Positions 15,745-24,360 of a DNA stretch of 45,607 bases are shown piece after piece. The notes beneath the pieces were generated by a model. It worked only from the letters and a program-made list of their open reading frames with translations. It did not search any database and was not told the DNA's origin. The DNA lies in assembly GCA_964521425.1 (NCBI GenBank), contig CAZFRO010000021.1, positions 1 through 45,607 on the forward strand, written 5' to 3'. The stretch is from Joyebacterum sp964521425 (lineage in GTDB: Bacteria; Joyebacterota; Joyebacteria; Joyebacterales; Joyebacteraceae). Positions within the stretch are counted from its first letter, which is position 1; every line of letters begins with the position of its first letter. A program made the translations under genes and the position numbers.

Positions 15745-17949
15745 ATGAGGAGAAGAACCTCTGGTCGATTCACCTCGGTAGCCGCCATGGCAGCGCTGGC
15801 CATTGCAGCGCTCGCTGTCCTTGGCCCTCTGGCCGGAGCACAGGCTTCCGACGCACCCCTGCCGCCCTCATCCTCCGAACTCCCAGCTCCGCCTTCGCTT
15901 TCGACGCTTCCGATACTACCTGTAACTCGCTCGGTGGATATCACTGACACCGTTCATGGCATCAGGATTCACGACCCCTACCGGTGGCTGGAGGACCTCG
16001 AGTCAGAGGAAGTCCAGAGCTGGGTCGATGCTCAGAATGCCCGCACGGACATCCTCCTCTCTCAGGTTCCCGGCCACGATGAAATGTACGAGCGCCTGGG
16101 AGAGCTGTTCGAGATCCCAGCGATAGGACAGCTGTGGCTGAGAACTGGCCGGCTCTTCTTCACCAGGCGAGACCCCGAGAACGAACAGATGGTGCTCTAT
16201 ATCCGTGACAGCCCCGATGCGGACCCTCGCGTCCTCATCGACCCCGACCTTCTGGGGGATGAGATCCCCGTTCACCTCGACTGGTGGCGCCCGTCGATCG
16301 ACGGACGGCTTCTCGCCTACGGAACATCCGTCGGCGGAAGCGAATTGAGCACACTCCGGATTCTCAACACGGACACGATGGAGCACCTCGCGGATGAGAT
16401 ATCAGGGACGCGCTCGGCGAGCATTGGGTGGGAACCTGATGGTCTCGGTTTCTACTACACCCGCTTCCCCCTGGCCGGCGAGGTACCTGACGACGAGCTC
16501 TTCTACCACAGAACCATCTACCACCACACACTCGGTGATGATCCCTCACTTGACCCCAAGATCTTCGGTTACGAGAAGGACATGACAGCGTGGCCATCGC
16601 TCTCACTATCGCGCGACGGTCGGTTTCTTCTTATCTACGTCTATATGGGAGGGGGGCGAAACGACATATACGTGAAGAACCTGGATCTCGGAGGCGACTT
16701 CGTCCCTGTTGTAGAGGGGCTTGATGCTCAATCGTACGGGTTCGTCATCGGCTCTGACTTCTATGTGCTGACCACACTGGACGCCCCGAACGGCAGGATT
16801 GTGCGTGTCGATCTCGATGATCCCCACACCGCCGACTGGACCCCGGTCGTTCCGGAGTCTGAACACGCCATCCAGAGCTTCTCAGATGCAGGCGATGTGC
16901 TGATGGTTCTCTACATGGAGAACGCGCAGTCGAGACTGCGTGTCTTCTCCATGGACGGTGACTACGTCTCTGACGTACCACTTCCCGATCTCTCATCTGT
17001 GGCCGATTGGACCGCCGACTACACCGAGGATGACGTCTACTTCAATGTCACATCGTTCCTCATTCCTCCGACCGTCTTCCGCTACACGGTCTCGACAGGA
17101 GTCGTGTCGGAGGTGATGACTGTCGACGCTCCCATAGACGTGACGCCGTACATCGCGAAGCAGGTGTGGTACGAATCGATTGACGGTACGCGGGTCTCCA
17201 TGTTCCTGATCCACAGGAAAGATCTCACGCTTGATGGAACCAACCCCACTCTCTTGAGTGCCTACGGTGGGTTCTCGGTTCCAAGAACACCGGGGTTCAC
17301 GAGAAACCGGTTCCTCTGGCTTGAGCGTGGAGGGGTCTACGCCTCTCCCAATCTCAGGGGCGGCAGTGAATATGGCGAGGACTGGCACCGGGACGGGATG
17401 CTCGACAGGAAGCAGAACACATTCGACGACTTCATAGCCGCGGCCGAATGGTTGGCGAGCGAGGGCTACGCCAACAGCGACCATCTCGCTGTGTGGGGTG
17501 GGAGTAACGGCGGCCTTCTCATCGGGGCCTTCATTACTCAGCGGCCGGAACTGGCAACCGCCGCTATCTGCGACGTCCCGCTTCTTGATATGGTCCGCTA
17601 CCACACGTTCTACGGGGCCCGTATCTGGACCTCCGAGTACGGAGATCCGGACAATCCTGACGAGTTCAACTACATCTACAAGTACTCGCCGTATCATCAC
17701 GTTGACGACGCGGCCGCCTACCCGGCCGTCTTCTTCACTGCCGGGGAATCCGATATGCGGGTTCATCCGTCTCACGCCATGAAGATGACCGCAAAGCTGC
17801 AGGCTCTTGCCTCGCCGGACCGACCGATCCTCCTGAGGCTCGAGCGCAATGCGGGACACGGCCTGGCAGCGAGAATGAGCAGAATGCAGGAGCAGTACGC
17901 GGACTACTACTCCTTCCTCTTCATGTCGCTCGGGGGCGAACCGGACTGA
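15745..17949 (+). CDS. Exported prolyl oligopeptidase (peptidase S9A)
   Basis: A 734-residue serine peptidase that should cut short peptides after proline. Residues 1-33 are a signal peptide, followed by a Pro/Ser-rich linker, so it acts outside the cytoplasm. The beta-propeller domain opens with the family motif IHDPYRWLEDLESEEVQ and runs to about 460. The alpha/beta-hydrolase domain follows, with Ser587 in WGGSNGGLL, Asp670 in GESDMRVHP and His705 in AGHGLAAR as the catalytic triad. The family landmark SPNLRGGSEYGEDWH is present. The ATG at 15745 has GGAAGGA upstream. A terminator at 17994-18026 ends the transcript. Exported peptidases suit a protein-degrading lifestyle, as do the C25 and M29 peptidases elsewhere in the window. 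Confidence 0.93.
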   Translation: MRRRTSGRFTSVAAMAALAIAALAVLGPLAGAQASDAPLPPSSSELPAPPSLSTLPILPVTRSVDITDTVHGIRIHDPYRWLEDLESEEVQSWVDAQNARTDILLSQVPGHDEMYERLGELFEIPAIGQLWLRTGRLFFTRRDPENEQMVLYIRDSPDADPRVLIDPDLLGDEIPVHLDWWRPSIDGRLLAYGTSVGGSELSTLRILNTDTMEHLADEISGTRSASIGWEPDGLGFYYTRFPLAGEVPDDELFYHRTIYHHTLGDDPSLDPKIFGYEKDMTAWPSLSLSRDGRFLLIYVYMGGGRNDIYVKNLDLGGDFVPVVEGLDAQSYGFVIGSDFYVLTTLDAPNGRIVRVDLDDPHTADWTPVVPESEHAIQSFSDAGDVLMVLYMENAQSRLRVFSMDGDYVSDVPLPDLSSVADWTADYTEDDVYFNVTSFLIPPTVFRYTVSTGVVSEVMTVDAPIDVTPYIAKQVWYESIDGTRVSMFLIHRKDLTLDGTNPTLLSAYGGFSVPRTPGFTRNRFLWLERGGVYASPNLRGGSEYGEDWHRDGMLDRKQNTFDDFIAAAEWLASEGYANSDHLAVWGGSNGGLLIGAFITQRPELATAAICDVPLLDMVRYHTFYGARIWTSEYGDPDNPDEFNYIYKYSPYHHVDDAAAYPAVFFTAGESDMRVHPSHAMKMTAKLQALASPDRPILLRLERNAGHGLAARMSRMQEQYADYYSFLFMSLGGEPD

Positions 17950-17993
17950 ACCACCACCACAAGACCGCGCCCCCATAGAATCGGCGCTACACG

Positions 17994-18026
17994 ACCGCGG
18001 CCCCTGTCCAGGGGGTCGCGGTTTTG
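17994..18026 (+). terminator. Intrinsic terminator after the prolyl oligopeptidase gene
   Basis: ACCGCG (17994-17999) pairs with 18017-18022, and CCCC (18001-18004) with 18011-18014, around a 6-nt loop with a small bulge. The stem is followed by a TTTTG run. It is 45 bases past the stop codon. Confidence 0.75.
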
Positions 18027-18169
18027 TATTCCCACTCCTGCTTGCACTCAGCGCCATGCAACAGTAGAATAGCGATCGGACCACGATCTCCGAATCTCCC
18101 TCTGAGAGACCCCCGCTTCCACGGCGAGGGCGCACGTTTGGACACGCCCTGGCCTTTCTAGAGGGGTGT

Positions 18170-18886
18170 GTGTTCTTGAGATACGCGCAGGTTGTATTCG
18201 ACAACGTCGTATTCGCTCGTGGCTTCAAGTCCGGATGGGGCTTCGCTGCGATTATCCACGGATACTCGAAGACGGTACTCTTCGACACCGGCTCCGTGGG
18301 TGACACGCTACTCTCTAACATGCTCACTCTGAATGTGTCCCCCTCTGAGATCGACGCCGTGTTCATATCACACACGCACGACGATCACACGGGAGGGCTC
18401 TTTGCATTCCTTCGCGCCAACCACAGGGTTGAGGTCTTTCTCCCTGAGGACGTGTCGATAGGAACCGTTGTGGCAATCGATGAAGCCGGCGCCATCCCGA
18501 CCGTCCTCGGTTCTGGAGGAGAGATCGTCCCCGGCATCGCCACGACGGGCATCGTGGGGAAGAATCCCCCGGAGCAGGGACTGGTGCTTGCCGGTGACGG
18601 CGCCGCAACGCTCATCACGGGATGCGCCCACCCCGGTCTGGGTAAGCTGGTTGATGCCGCAGGGCGTCAGTTTGATCTTCCGGTTAAGCTCGTCATCGGA
18701 GGCATGCATCTCGATCAGAGCAGCAGAAGGAAGATCCTCGCACTCACGAGACAGCTCAAGGAGCTGGGTGTCAAACAGCTTGCACCGTCGCACTGCACGG
18801 GAGAAGCCAGCATGCAGATTTTCTCAGAGGTCTTCGACGGCGGATTCATAGACAGTGGGTTGGGGCGCCGGATTCAGCTGGCTTAG
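18170..18886 (+). CDS. Metallo-beta-lactamase-fold hydrolase (COG1237-like)
   Basis: A 238-residue metal-dependent hydrolase. The zinc-site motif SHTHDDHTGG gives His68, His70, Asp72 and His73; further ligand candidates are in ITGCAHPG and PSHCTGEA. FDTGS, the SHTHDDHTGG site and GGMHLDQ together are the pattern of the COG1237 subgroup, which includes archaeal enzymes acting on pterin-phosphate substrates. The substrate here is unknown. It has no signal peptide. GTG 18170 follows GAGGGG closely; a TTG at 18176 with better spacing is an alternative start. Confidence 0.85.
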   Translation: MFLRYAQVVFDNVVFARGFKSGWGFAAIIHGYSKTVLFDTGSVGDTLLSNMLTLNVSPSEIDAVFISHTHDDHTGGLFAFLRANHRVEVFLPEDVSIGTVVAIDEAGAIPTVLGSGGEIVPGIATTGIVGKNPPEQGLVLAGDGAATLITGCAHPGLGKLVDAAGRQFDLPVKLVIGGMHLDQSSRRKILALTRQLKELGVKQLAPSHCTGEASMQIFSEVFDGGFIDSGLGRRIQLA

Positions 18887-18963
18887 TGCCTGGATCGGGC
18901 TCCACGGGACTGCTGGAACGGGCGATGAGCCACGGGTAACCGAGTGAATTGGAGGCACGCTCT

Positions 18964-19317
18964 ATGTCGAACGAACTCTGTCATTTTGAGCTTATGGTCA
19001 GCGATGTTGACAAGGCAGAGGCGTTCTACGGTAAGATCTTCGACTGGAAGTTCACCGAGTCGGGCATGCCGGGATATACAATGATCGACACGGGCAAAGA
19101 GCCGGGCGGCGGCATGATGAAGAAGCCGGACGAGGCCCCGGGATTCGCTCTCTCTGTGTACTATCTCGTCGAGAGCATCGATGAGACAATGAAGAAGGTC
19201 GCGGACGCCGGCGGGTGTATGCTGGTTCCGAAGATGGAGATCCCAACGGTCGGCTGGTGGACCCTGTTCACGGATCCTGATGGGATCCCGGTGAGCATCT
19301 TCGAGAGCGCGGCTTGA
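18964..19317 (+). CDS. VOC-family (glyoxalase/bleomycin-resistance fold) protein
   Basis: A 117-residue single-domain vicinal-oxygen-chelate protein, starting at ATG 18964 with GGAGG eight bases upstream. Conserved features are the opening CHFELMVSDVDKAEAFYGKIFDWKF, the central LSVYYLVESIDETMKKV and the end GWWTLFTDPDGIPVSIFE. The glyoxalase metal ligand positions are only partly present, so binding rather than catalysis is possible. Function unassigned. Confidence 0.8.
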   Translation: MSNELCHFELMVSDVDKAEAFYGKIFDWKFTESGMPGYTMIDTGKEPGGGMMKKPDEAPGFALSVYYLVESIDETMKKVADAGGCMLVPKMEIPTVGWWTLFTDPDGIPVSIFESAA

Positions 19318-19367
19318 TCGGTTCATCGGTTTGGGCCTCGATGAGGGGCCTGTTATCCGCCAGATAT

Positions 19368-19392
19368 GGGGCCGGGGGCTCTCCCCGGCCCC
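19368..19392. terminator. Very stable GC hairpin between the VOC and permease genes
   Basis: A perfect 10-bp stem (GGGGCCGGGG at 19368-19377 with 19383-19392) closes a 5-nt loop. There is no T-tract after it, so a Rho-independent role is doubtful. It may protect an mRNA end or lower expression of the permease, which starts 19 bases later. Confidence 0.4.
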
Positions 19393-19411
19393 GCATACGA
19401 GGGAGAATCGA

Positions 19412-21280
19412 TTGCCTGGGATCAGGTTGAAGCGAGAGTTGACGCTCCTGGACACCTTCTGCATAGCGTCAGGTGCGATGATAAGCTCCGGGCTCTTCGT
19501 GTTGCCCGGAATCGCATACGCCGCGGCCGGTCCGGCGGTTGTTCTCGCATTTCTCCTCGCGGGCATCCTTGTCATCCCGGCGCTCCTGAGCAAGGCCGAG
19601 CTCTCGACAGCGATGCCGAAGGCCGGGGGAACCTACTTCTTTATTGAGCGGAGCCTTGGTGGCGCGTTCGGCACAATCGGCGGGATGGCTTCGTGGCTGT
19701 CGCTGACACTCAAGTCGGCATTCGCCCTCGTCGGCATGGGCTCCTTCGCAGTCCTGCTCTTCCCCGATATCAGCATATGGCAGATCAAGGCCATCGCGTC
19801 TGCTCTCTGCCTGGTTTTCGTGGTCATCAATCTCATGGGGGCACGCCACGCGGGGCGCTTCCAGTCGGTCCTTGTAATCGGACTCCTCGCCGCGGTGGGG
19901 TACTTCATCGTCCGTGGCCTTCCGTCCGTGAATGTTGAGCACTACGCACCGTTTATGCCACACGGTCCCACTTCGCTCTTTGCCACAGCCGGACTCGTCT
20001 TCGTGTCATTCGGTGGCCTCACCAAGATCGCCGGAGTAGCCGAAGAGGTCAAGAATCCGGGGCGCAACATCCCGCTCGCCATGGTCCTTGCCTTCACCGT
20101 TGTGACCATTGTCTATGTCCTGGCCGTCTTCACGACCGTAGGCACACTCCCAGCGAGCTTACTCAGCGGCTCGCGGACTCCGATCTCTCTGGCGGCCGGT
20201 GCCTTCTCCGGACCCATCGGACTCATCATTATGACCATCGCGGCCCTCATCGCCTTCACGACGACGGGCAATGCCGGCATCCTGTCGGCATCAAGGACCC
20301 CCATGGCCATGAGCCGTGACGGCCTTCTGCCAAGCGTGCTCGGACGGGTGAACTCACGTCACGGCACACCTCATGTGGCCATTCTCGTAACCGGCACCTT
20401 CATGGTGGCCCTGATAGTCCTTCTCGATCTGGAAACGCTCGTCAAGACGGCATCGACCATGATGCTCCTTCTCTTCCTGTTCGTGAACGTGGCCGTCATC
20501 GTGATGCGGGAGAGCAAGATGCAGGGGTACCGGCCGTCCTTCCGCTCCCCTCTCTATCCCTGGATACAGATCATCGCCATCGTCGTGTACGGCTTCCTCG
20601 TTTTTAAAATGGGAACTCTGCCCCTCACCATCACGGCCATCTTCTTCATGGGGAGCATCCTCTGGTACGTCGCCTATGTCGGCATCCACGGGAGGCGGGA
20701 CTCGGCTCTGATCCAGGTCGTGCGGAGAATCACGTCTCGCGAACTCGCCACATCTTCGCTCGATGCGGAGCTCAGGGGAATCCTCAAGGAACGTGATGAG
20801 ATCGAGGAGGACCGCTTCGACGGACTCGTCAAGGTCTGCACGGTCGTGGACATGGATCACGGGGAACCCGTTGAAGCATTCTTCGGGCGGATTTCGAAGG
20901 TTCTCGGCCACGAACTCGGGATGGGGGCTTCTGAAGTACTGGACCTTCTCAGGAAGCGAGAGGCAGAATCGACCACGGCCCTTCGACCGGGGCTGGCCAT
21001 TCCTCACATTGTGGTTGAGGGAGAAGGCGTGTTCAGCATACTCCTCGCCCGCTCCCGACAGGGCATCGTCTTCTCTGACGACGTGCCGCCCGTACACGCT
21101 GTGTTCGTGCTGATCGGCTCTCGGGATGAGAGGAACTACCACCTGCGCGCGCTCATGCACGTCGCCCAGATCACGCAGCACTCCGATTTCGACAAGCGCT
21201 GGAAGGCCGCCCGCGGCCCCGAGGATCTCCGGAACATCGTCCTTCTGGGCGAGAGACGCCGTGACAAGCGGGCCGCTTAG
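19412..21280 (+). CDS. APC-family amino-acid permease fused to a PTS EIIA-type domain
   Basis: About 622 residues from the TTG at 19412 (GGGAGA five bases upstream); the frame is open further upstream. Residues 1 to about 430 are an amino acid-polyamine-organocation permease with about 12 helices, including the first-helix motif SGAMISSGLFVLPG and the segment FVSFGGLTKIAGVAEEVKNPGRNIP. After a basic cytoplasmic linker (RRITSRELATSS) comes a domain resembling the fructose/mannitol EIIA family, with the typical active-site context RPGLAIPHI. His532 is the candidate phosphorylated residue. In PTS proteins that histidine takes phosphate from HPr, so phosphorylation could control the transporter. 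The transported substrate is unknown. Confidence 0.85.
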   Translation: MPGIRLKRELTLLDTFCIASGAMISSGLFVLPGIAYAAAGPAVVLAFLLAGILVIPALLSKAELSTAMPKAGGTYFFIERSLGGAFGTIGGMASWLSLTLKSAFALVGMGSFAVLLFPDISIWQIKAIASALCLVFVVINLMGARHAGRFQSVLVIGLLAAVGYFIVRGLPSVNVEHYAPFMPHGPTSLFATAGLVFVSFGGLTKIAGVAEEVKNPGRNIPLAMVLAFTVVTIVYVLAVFTTVGTLPASLLSGSRTPISLAAGAFSGPIGLIIMTIAALIAFTTTGNAGILSASRTPMAMSRDGLLPSVLGRVNSRHGTPHVAILVTGTFMVALIVLLDLETLVKTASTMMLLLFLFVNVAVIVMRESKMQGYRPSFRSPLYPWIQIIAIVVYGFLVFKMGTLPLTITAIFFMGSILWYVAYVGIHGRRDSALIQVVRRITSRELATSSLDAELRGILKERDEIEEDRFDGLVKVCTVVDMDHGEPVEAFFGRISKVLGHELGMGASEVLDLLRKREAESTTALRPGLAIPHIVVEGEGVFSILLARSRQGIVFSDDVPPVHAVFVLIGSRDERNYHLRALMHVAQITQHSDFDKRWKAARGPEDLRNIVLLGERRRDKRAA

Positions 21281-21312
21281 GCGGCTCCATAATCGGGCGT
21301 GCAATGCACCGG

Positions 21313-21744
21313 CTACCTGAGCCGAGGTACAACTCCGACCTGCTGTAGGGCTCGCAGGAAGTCTGCGACCGCCAGTGGGCGTTCCGCTATCTTGCCGCCG
21401 CGGAAGCGCCAGATGTCGATTGCTCTGAAACTGACACGCTTGCCTGTAGGCGGCATCCCCCACAACTGGCCTTGATGGGTCCCTTTGATGTGAAACGCGC
21501 CCACGACAGTGTCACCTTCTGCTATCAGATGCTCGACCGTGAAGTGAAGGTCGGGGAAGGCAGCGCGCATTTCGCGAACCTGTTCCTTGATTGCTTCTAT
21601 GCCGCGCAGCTGTGCCTCTCCCTCCATCATAGGTTCTGCGGCGAAGTCCACCGAGTACAACTCGTCTGCAATGTCGAGGTTGCCGCAGTTCCATCCCTCT
21701 TCAATCCAGCGGCGGATGATCTCCTTGTTGTACTCAGCGCTCAT
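21313..21744 (-). CDS. SnoaL-like ester cyclase / polyketide-cyclase-fold protein
   Basis: A 143-residue small alpha+beta barrel of the SnoaL/ester-cyclase group. Marks are NKEIIRRWIEEGWNCGNLDIADELYS at the N-terminus, the central HFTVEHLIAEGDTVVGAFHIKGTHQG, and the end IDIWRFRGGKIAE. These proteins are widespread and mostly uncharacterised; no polyketide genes are nearby. ATG at 21744 has GGGAGAG upstream. It converges on the permease gene with a gap of only 32 bases. Confidence 0.85.
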   Translation of the reverse strand: MSAEYNKEIIRRWIEEGWNCGNLDIADELYSVDFAAEPMMEGEAQLRGIEAIKEQVREMRAAFPDLHFTVEHLIAEGDTVVGAFHIKGTHQGQLWGMPPTGKRVSFRAIDIWRFRGGKIAERPLAVADFLRALQQVGVVPRLR

Positions 21745-21828
21745 GGTCTCTCCCGTGTGGAACCGACGGTATGTGCAAGCTCGTCTCGATGCCCTTGATC
21801 TGCCACGTCTGGGACGCTCTGTCAGATA

Positions 21829-22520
21829 TCACCTCGAACTCACCGTCCACTCTCGCTCCAGAAACCTGATGACGCTGTCATCCCGGCAGGGTCCGATCAC
21901 CTCGTGTGCAAGCGACTTCAGATCAGCCGATGCGTTCGCAACGGCAATGCCTCTATCGGCGAATTGGAACAGTGGAACGTCGTTGTCGCTGTCGCCGAAG
22001 GCCACGACCTCTGCTCCACCCAGACCACCAGCTTTGAGCAGCTCGGCGAGCGCCTGATCTTTTGTTGCCCGAGAGTCGTGAACGGTGAGCTAGTCCCACC
22101 CGCTGAAGTACTCGTTCCCGAATCGGCGCACTGACAACACACCTGCGAACTCCGTCGCCAGTGTTTCGAAGAACTCGTCTACGACCGCGGGTCGCTCGAT
22201 CACAGTCAAGCACACCACCTGTTCACACAGTCTGGCTGAGAGGTCCTCTGTTCTGTTGAGTCTGTGATCTCTGCTCGCGCACCGGTCATCTATGTACCAT
22301 TGCATGCCTGGGTTGGTGGCGCCTTTGTAGTGAAGCCGATCAGATGCTCCGTCGAATGAGGACACGAAGGGGTGGCAGGTGGCCGCTCGGATGAGTTCAT
22401 ATGCACGCGTCACAGCCATCGAATCCATCGCGTTGGTGACAAGGTGTTGCCCCGTTGCCAGATCCGAGATGAATCCCCCGTTGAACTCGACTACCGGCCG
22501 CTGACTGCCATCGCAAAGCA
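21829..22520 (-). pseudogene. HAD-superfamily (Cof-type) phosphatase remnant with in-frame amber codon
   Basis: Translating the minus strand gives RPVVEFNGGFI at about 22510, a cap domain, then GNEYFSGWD followed by a TAG at 22090-22092. The same frame then continues with LTVHDSRATKDQALAELL and the HAD motif-IV stretch EVVAFGDSDNDVPLF, to a TGA at 21829. So the C-terminal catalytic part is intact but cut off by an amber codon. The N-terminal motif I (DxDGT) and motif II are absent: upstream of RPVVEF the sequence is the terminator of the next gene. The locus is thus truncated at the 5' end and nonsense-mutated. The codons after TAG still read well, so decay is recent. Confidence 0.8.
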
Positions 22521-22522
22521 CA

Positions 22523-22555
22523 CACGACAAGAAGGGCCCGCATGGCCGGCCCTTC
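22523..22555 (-). terminator. Terminator of the diguanylate cyclase gene
   Basis: An 8-bp stem (GAAGGGCC at 22531-22538 with 22548-22555) and a 9-nt loop, followed on the minus strand by TTGTCG. It sits just after the stop of the GGDEF gene and before the HAD remnant. Confidence 0.55.
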
Positions 22556-22606
22556 TCATTGCGCGCATCCACTGTGCTCCGGAGTCGGAGCCGCCAACAG
22601 CCTCGA

Positions 22607-24145
22607 CTAGACCGCCTCGTCCGTCGACACTGTTCTTTCGCCCACTGGTACTTCCTGATCGTCAGGTGTCTCTGTGGCATCCGGCTGCGGATAGCTGCAC
22701 GACGTCGGATGCGTGTTGAGGGCCTGCTGCAAGCTCGACGCCGGCATTACTCTATCGCCGTCGTTCAGCGCTACCTGGTTTCGCCCGTGCTCCTTCGCAT
22801 AGTACATCGCACCATCGGCGCATGCGACAATCTCCTCCGGCGTCGACGCGTGAGCGACCGGCCAGGAAGCCACACCGAGGCTGATCGTGATCGAGAGTGT
22901 CTTTCCGCCCCACTCGACGCACGATGATTCGATCTGTCTCCTCAAGCGCTCGGCCGATTTGGTCGCATCATTGAGGCCCATGCCTGGAGCCACGATCAGG
23001 AGTTCGTCTCCGCCGTACCGGCACACGACATCACCGGCCCGCACGCTCTTCTCGAGAACGGATGCCACTTCTATAAGAGCGGCGTCGCCCGCGTCGTGGC
23101 CGAACGTGTCATTGAGACCCTTGAAATCGTCTATGTCCAACATGATCACGCTCAAGGGCACTCCGTGCCTCACGGAACGCGAGAACTCCTCTCCCAGTCT
23201 CCTCAATCCAAACCGTCGATTGAGAAGACGCGTCAGATCGTCAACGGCCGCCAGGTCCTCAACCTTGCGATGCATGATCGCGGTGGCCAGATAGGGCGCC
23301 GCCTGTCTGCGCACGGTCTCCAACAGACCCCGCTCCGTCTGCGTTATCTCATCTCCAGGACAGGCCATTACCACGAGCCCCACCGTCTTTTGCTCGGTGG
23401 TGAGAGGGATGAGTGCAATCCCCGCCGGCCGCATTTTGCCGAGCGGCGTCGATGACGCGAACCATGTGTATCCGTCTTTCTCCGGCGACACATGCACGAC
23501 TTCTCCGTTGCTCAGACACTGGGCCGTCAGGCCCTGATCTACATCCAACGTCTTCGGGAGATCATCACCCGTGTCAACGGCGAAGCTCGTCATGTACTCG
23601 AGCCTTGTATCCTTGCTGACATAGATGGCACCTGCCGAGGCCGCACAGATCTCCGACACGCCCTCGAGGATCTTCCGCGACGTCTCAGTCAGATCTACCG
23701 TGGTGGATAGTTCTGCCAGAAGGTGGCGGGTTGTCGACTCGGTCTTGATGCGGCTGCCGATAGCCATGGTCATGCTGTTGAACGCTTCAACTGTGTCGCC
23801 GAGGAGATCGTTGCTCACGACCTCGAGCAGACAATCGGACGCGCAGCCGGAGCCGGTGTTCTCAGCGACGGCGACCGCCTCGTTGATGTGCCGCATCCCC
23901 ATCACGATTCTCATCATGTGCCGCGAGACGACAACTCTGAAGAGGAAGTAGTTGGCCACGCCAACCGTTATCCCGGCGCCCATGCACATCGCGAAGAAGT
24001 GGGGCGACACGGCATCAGGAGTCTTTAGCACGGCAGCCGCGAACGGCGGAAACACCATGCCTATCACGCTGCCGAACAGCAGCATCGAAGTCAGTAGTTC
24101 CCTGAAGACGCTCCGTCTAGGACGGGCGCGGATACCCTTCTGCAT
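22607..24145 (-). CDS. Membrane GAF-GGDEF diguanylate cyclase
   Basis: A 512-residue protein predicted to make cyclic di-GMP. Two N-terminal membrane helices (within residues 10-75) precede a HAMP-like stretch, then a GAF domain (about 155-320), then the GGDEF domain (about 330-480). The signature is GGDEL (378-382) rather than GGDEF; the last position varies in known active enzymes. The inhibitory site RAGD (369-372) is at the usual five residues before it, so product feedback is expected. DDLTRLLNRR opens the domain. Start: ATG 24145 is chosen because GGAGG lies 7 bases upstream; the frame stays open a further 44 codons. The last 40 residues are a disordered Thr/Glu/Pro-rich tail. No c-di-GMP receptor gene is seen nearby. 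Confidence 0.9.
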   Translation of the reverse strand: MQKGIRARPRRSVFRELLTSMLLFGSVIGMVFPPFAAAVLKTPDAVSPHFFAMCMGAGITVGVANYFLFRVVVSRHMMRIVMGMRHINEAVAVAENTGSGCASDCLLEVVSNDLLGDTVEAFNSMTMAIGSRIKTESTTRHLLAELSTTVDLTETSRKILEGVSEICAASAGAIYVSKDTRLEYMTSFAVDTGDDLPKTLDVDQGLTAQCLSNGEVVHVSPEKDGYTWFASSTPLGKMRPAGIALIPLTTEQKTVGLVVMACPGDEITQTERGLLETVRRQAAPYLATAIMHRKVEDLAAVDDLTRLLNRRFGLRRLGEEFSRSVRHGVPLSVIMLDIDDFKGLNDTFGHDAGDAALIEVASVLEKSVRAGDVVCRYGGDELLIVAPGMGLNDATKSAERLRRQIESSCVEWGGKTLSITISLGVASWPVAHASTPEEIVACADGAMYYAKEHGRNQVALNDGDRVMPASSLQQALNTHPTSCSYPQPDATETPDDQEVPVGERTVSTDEAV

Positions 24146-24295
24146 TATTGAGCCTCCGGTCATTTCCCCCTGTGATTGCACCCTTGAGCCACCCGCACTG
24201 CAAGACACATACCATAAGCTGTGTATCAGATTAGGGATGTTCATTGACTGAGCACTCACCCTGCAGACCAGGGCCATCCCACGGCCAGTTGCCGC

Positions 24296-24324
24296 TGGAA
24301 TGCCCTTCGTTCAGGCGTTATCAT
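24296..24324 (+). promoter_or_regulatory. Possible promoter of nadE
   Basis: TATCAT at 24319-24324, with a poor -35 (TGGAAT, 24296-24301) 17 bases upstream. It lies 36 bases before the nadE start, in the gap shared with the divergent diguanylate cyclase gene. Confidence 0.3.
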
Positions 24325-24360
24325 TTGAATCTGATCTGTCTCAAGAACGTGGAGGCTGCC

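Noticed and set aside
16993..18375. A 460-codon minus-strand frame across the prolyl oligopeptidase and hydrolase genes
   Set aside because: It is antisense to two well-supported genes and spans the terminator between them.
20354..21463. A 369-codon minus-strand frame across the permease and past its end
   Set aside because: Opposes a clear permease-EIIA gene and overlaps the ester cyclase in another frame.
22090..22092. The in-frame TAG as a pyrrolysine or recoded codon
   Set aside because: HAD phosphatases are not known to use such a residue, and the gene also lacks its N-terminal motifs, so decay is simpler.
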